A DNA stretch of 15,981 nt. It comes from DATHCB01 sp035319765 (GTDB lineage: Archaea > Thermoproteota > Bathyarchaeia > Bathyarchaeales > SOJC01). Both the position numbers and the translations under genes were made by a program. Shown in pieces: positions 14,488-15,981 of this stretch; the stretch's first letter is position 1; every line of letters starts with the position of its first letter. A model generated the notes under the pieces. The model ran no database searches, was not told the DNA's origin, and saw nothing but the letters and a program-made list of their open reading frames with translations. The stretch covers positions 1 to 15,981 of the forward strand of contig DATHCB010000114.1 in the NCBI GenBank assembly GCA_035319765.1, given 5' to 3'.

Positions 14488-14649
14488 ATGGGAAGAATCA
14501 ACATCGACGTCCCTGACGACTTGGAACGGGAGCTAAGGTTGAAAGCAGTGGAGAAGTTTGGTGGAAAACGAGGATCTCTAGGCCAAGCCGTAACTGCAGC
14601 CGTCAGGTTCTGGCTGGAACATGGAGAGGCTGCCAAAAAGAAGAAATAG
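14488..14649 (+). CDS. Ribbon-helix-helix DNA-binding protein 1
   Basis: A 53-residue protein: the strand GRINIDVPDDLERELRLKAV, then a helix, a turn at GGKRGS, and a second helix LGQAVTAAVRFWLEH, ending in KKKK. This matches the RHH (CopG/Arc) fold, which dimerises to present a two-stranded sheet to the DNA major groove. The ATG is preceded by AAAGGTGGT at good spacing and by a TATA box about 45 bases upstream. It is divergent from the integrase operon and ends 3 bases from the stop of the opposing 79-residue gene. Likely repressor of the element. Confidence 0.85.
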   Translation: MGRINIDVPDDLERELRLKAVEKFGGKRGSLGQAVTAAVRFWLEHGEAAKKKK

Positions 14650-14652
14650 AGG

Positions 14653-14892
14653 CTAACCAATGCGCCTCAGTTCCAAGATTTCTGCGCGCAACAGAACCAA
14701 CCCATTCGCTTGAGGTGCCCTCTTCAGGGTTGAGGGGTCAATGGTTCTGTCCCAGCACAATACAATATAATCGGCACATTCGTAGACAAGCCAGCCTACT
14801 GCCTCGCGAACCTGAGGCTTCATTGCGAGTGGATTGCCTCGATTGTAGATTATATGGTCCCTGTAGCGGATTTTGATTATTTGAGCCTCCAT
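14653..14892 (-). CDS. Small conserved-looking protein of unknown function
   Basis: From the ATG at 14892 the gene encodes 79 residues: IIKIRYRDHIIYNRGNP, then MKPQVREAVGWLVYECADYIVLCWDR, and NGLVLLRAEILELRRIG at the end. Alternating hydrophobic strands suggest a small beta-rich fold. I have an impression of similar short proteins (strand, DH, RExVGWLV, WDR, SGLxIL) in archaeal mobile regions, but cannot verify it. The start is chosen because the preceding Cys-rich frame ends TGA one base before this ATG and AAGGTG lies 11 bases upstream; an earlier in-frame ATG at 14961 would overlap that frame. Confidence 0.6.
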   Translation of the reverse strand: MEAQIIKIRYRDHIIYNRGNPLAMKPQVREAVGWLVYECADYIVLCWDRTIDPSTLKRAPQANGLVLLRAEILELRRIG

Positions 14893-14893
14893 T

Positions 14894-15085
14894 TCAGGGA
14901 TGCACCTTGATTTCAAATCCTTTCTTGTAGAGGGCATACAAGCACTTTCAACAGCACCCATACTCTTCAGTCGTCGTGAGAATGATGTGTTCGCCTTCGT
15001 AGTCGCTGTGGAACATGCAGCTTAGATTGTGCATCTTCTGATAGCGCGAGCCAAACAAGCGCAAGTTAGATTTTGCCTTAATCAA
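14894..15085 (-). pseudogene. Cys-rich small ORF interrupted by in-frame TGA
   Basis: From a TTG at 15085 the frame reads 45 codons with protein-like content (NLRLFGSRYQKMHNLSCMF, then HSDYEGEHIILTTTEEYGCC), meets TGA at 14948-14950, and continues KCLYALYKKGFEIKVHP to a natural TGA at 14894-14896, one base before the next gene's ATG. Cys and His on both sides (SCMFH, GCC, KC) would form one metal site, so the two halves look like one domain. The simplest explanation is a nonsense mutation, for example CGA to TGA. Readthrough or recoding is possible but unproven. The start is uncertain, with no good ribosome site. Confidence 0.45.
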
Positions 15086-15170
15086 ATCGACGCCCGCGCG
15101 TTAGAAGTTGGAGACTTATGTTTACTTCCGCTTGGAGAGCCAAAATCACAACGCACTCACTGTTTCCCCT

Positions 15171-15326
15171 TCATTTTTCCGATCGTTCGATAGGTTCAAC
15201 TTGTTTTATTGCCTCACGTACCTTTTCCCGGACGTAAGAAACCATTGTTACGTAGCCCAATTTTTGGACCGCTAGCCGAAACTTTTCATATTGGCTATCT
15301 TCGAGTGGCACATGTAAATCTCTCAA
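15171..15326 (-). CDS. Ribbon-helix-helix-like DNA-binding protein 2
   Basis: A TTG start at 15326 with AGGAGA eight bases upstream encodes 51 residues: strand RDLHVPLEDSQYEKFRLAVQ, turn KLGYVTM, helix VSYVREKVREAIKQV, and a charged end. The pattern of one strand and two helices fits the RHH fold, although it is less typical than the first RHH protein. It is divergent from the winged-helix gene, with a shared TATA-like TCTTATAGG at 15381-15389. It lies upstream, on the same strand, of the Cys-rich ORF and the 79-residue gene, so may head a three-gene operon. Confidence 0.65.
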   Translation of the reverse strand: MRDLHVPLEDSQYEKFRLAVQKLGYVTMVSYVREKVREAIKQVEPIERSEK

Positions 15327-15393
15327 ATTCTGAATCTCCTTAAATCAAGTCCGCGCACTTATTTTGCATCTTATCGGAAGTCTTATAGGGCTT

Positions 15394-15409
15394 CTTTCAA
15401 ATTTGAAAG
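15394..15409. promoter_or_regulatory. 16-bp perfect palindrome, likely operator
   Basis: CTTTCAAATTTGAAAG is perfectly self-complementary. It lies 19 bases before the ATG of the winged-helix gene and about 5 bases after a TATA-like element, just where a repressor would cover the transcription start. The winged-helix protein itself or the divergent RHH protein is the obvious candidate ligand. Confidence 0.5.
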
Positions 15410-15427
15410 GTGGAAGAGTGATTTGAC

Positions 15428-15981
15428 ATGTACGCCAAGAGTCTCATCAAACTACTGGCAACAGAAGGATGGAGCAGTATCTACCATGCTGCACGGAACC
15501 AGGTGGATGCTGGCGATTCAAGTATTTGGTATGCACTTAAGAGGCTTAAGGAAGCTGGTGTGGTGACTGAAAACAACGAACTGACCAGTCTTGGTGTGCG
15601 TTTATCTAGACTTATTGAAGCAACGGAACAGGTTGGCATCAGTAAAGAGGAGTGTATTCGTCGCTTTGGGCTGGACTCCGTCAACACGGGGAGAGCCCTG
15701 CGGATCATTGCAGAAGAGAAAAATGTAGTCACTGTAACCGAGATTAAGGATCCATTGCCAACCGAGGTTTTACTGGCCGAAATAAAATCTGGTGAGAGCG
15801 ACTTTGCCGTCAGCACGGTTAACCTAAGCAAAAGGTTTGCAGGCTTCTTTAGACCTTGGCCGATACTTCTATCATTAGAGCTGTCTTTGGAGGAAAAACT
15901 GGAACTCCTCGGAAAGTGGTGTGAAGAGTACCGACCGGAAGTGTGTACGATCCTCAGCGTGGGCATCCCATCAGCAATCGC
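15428..15981 (+). CDS. Winged-helix protein, 3' truncated by window edge
   Basis: From the ATG at 15428, with AGGTGG about 13 bases upstream, the frame stays open to the window edge: at least 184 residues. The first 60 (MYAKSLIKLLATEGWSSI, then HAARNQVDAGDSSIWYALKRLKEAGVV) look like a winged helix-turn-helix, with SSIWYALKRLKEAG as recognition helix and the following TENNELTSLG as wing. The remainder is mixed helix and strand (IIAEEKNVVTVTEIKDPLP, then LSLEEKLELLGKWCEEYRPEV) with no family I recognise. It may be the element's main regulator or a multi-domain DNA-binding protein. The palindrome upstream suggests autoregulation. Confidence 0.75.
   Translation, partial: MYAKSLIKLLATEGWSSIYHAARNQVDAGDSSIWYALKRLKEAGVVTENNELTSLGVRLSRLIEATEQVGISKEECIRRFGLDSVNTGRALRIIAEEKNVVTVTEIKDPLPTEVLLAEIKSGESDFAVSTVNLSKRFAGFFRPWPILLSLELSLEEKLELLGKWCEEYRPEVCTILSVGIPSAI

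Larger units (their letters stand above)
12931..15981. mobile_element. Left part of an integrated element at tRNA-Gln(CTG), right end not in window
   Basis: The tRNA gene is followed directly by an integrase gene reading toward it. After that come only small DNA-binding or unknown genes in tight or divergent arrangement, unlike the housekeeping genes to the left. I searched by eye for a second copy of the tRNA 3' end to the right and found none before the edge, so the element extends past 15981 or its right attachment site has decayed. No replication or capsid gene is visible, so plasmid-like versus virus-like cannot be decided. Confidence 0.7.

Noticed and set aside
14382..14660. Longer start for the 37-residue gene, and an antisense frame across RHH 1
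   Set aside because: The added part is antisense to a convincing RHH gene and crosses its promoter.
15481..15966. Minus-strand frame of 161 codons
   Set aside because: Ser/Leu-rich shadow of the winged-helix gene, which has clear domain structure and a ribosome site.
1..15981. CRISPR array or rRNA genes
   Set aside because: No regularly spaced direct repeats and no rRNA-like stretches were seen.

Overview
The window is archaeal chromosome. It carries an archaeal/eukaryal-type glutamyl-tRNA synthetase end, a FEN1 with a PCNA-binding tail, deoxyhypusine synthase, a TRAM-domain protein, an RPA-like OB-fold protein, Gar1 and two intact TFB (TFIIB) paralogues. TATA-type promoters, TTG/GTG starts with AGGAG-like ribosome sites, and several small zinc-ribbon and coiled-coil proteins point to the TACK side. 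Bathyarchaeia is my best guess, by general resemblance only; I could not test it.

Layout. 1-702 is the end of gltX. 703-1123 has no gene but holds two strong inverted-repeat structures. 1124-3867 carries a PAP2-type membrane phosphatase/transferase, tRNA-Gln(TTG) on the minus strand, fen and a two-helix membrane protein with a charged tail. 3920-6028 is a minus-strand run: OB-fold protein then TRAM protein (one operon), and deoxyhypusine synthase then a small zinc-ribbon protein. 6029-6936 has no intact gene; it contains an ABC-transporter ATPase pseudogene and small hairpins. 6937-9728 is again minus strand: gar1-tfb (stop and start share a base), a terpenoid-cyclase-like repeat protein, and a zinc-ribbon/coiled-coil protein. 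10009-12819 has a small HExxH metallopeptidase, a second tfb on the minus strand, and a nucleotidyltransferase with a long helical C-terminus divergent from it.

From 12861 the character changes. A tRNA-Gln(CTG) is followed immediately by a tyrosine recombinase gene pointing at it, whose TAG stop is the last three bases of the tRNA. Beyond it lie only small genes of mobile-element type: a 37-residue basic protein overlapping the integrase, two ribbon-helix-helix proteins, a 79-residue protein of unknown function, a Cys-rich ORF with an in-frame TGA, and a winged-helix protein running off the right edge. I read this as the left end of an integrated element whose right attachment site lies outside the window. 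Several of its genes are shorter than 60 codons and are easily missed.

How the parts work together. Most of the window is informational housekeeping: tRNA charging and tRNA-Gln supply, hypusine modification, H/ACA RNP, replication/repair and basal transcription. The element at the right brings integration, a set of small DNA-binding regulators with palindromic or repeated operator-like sites, and unexplained cargo.
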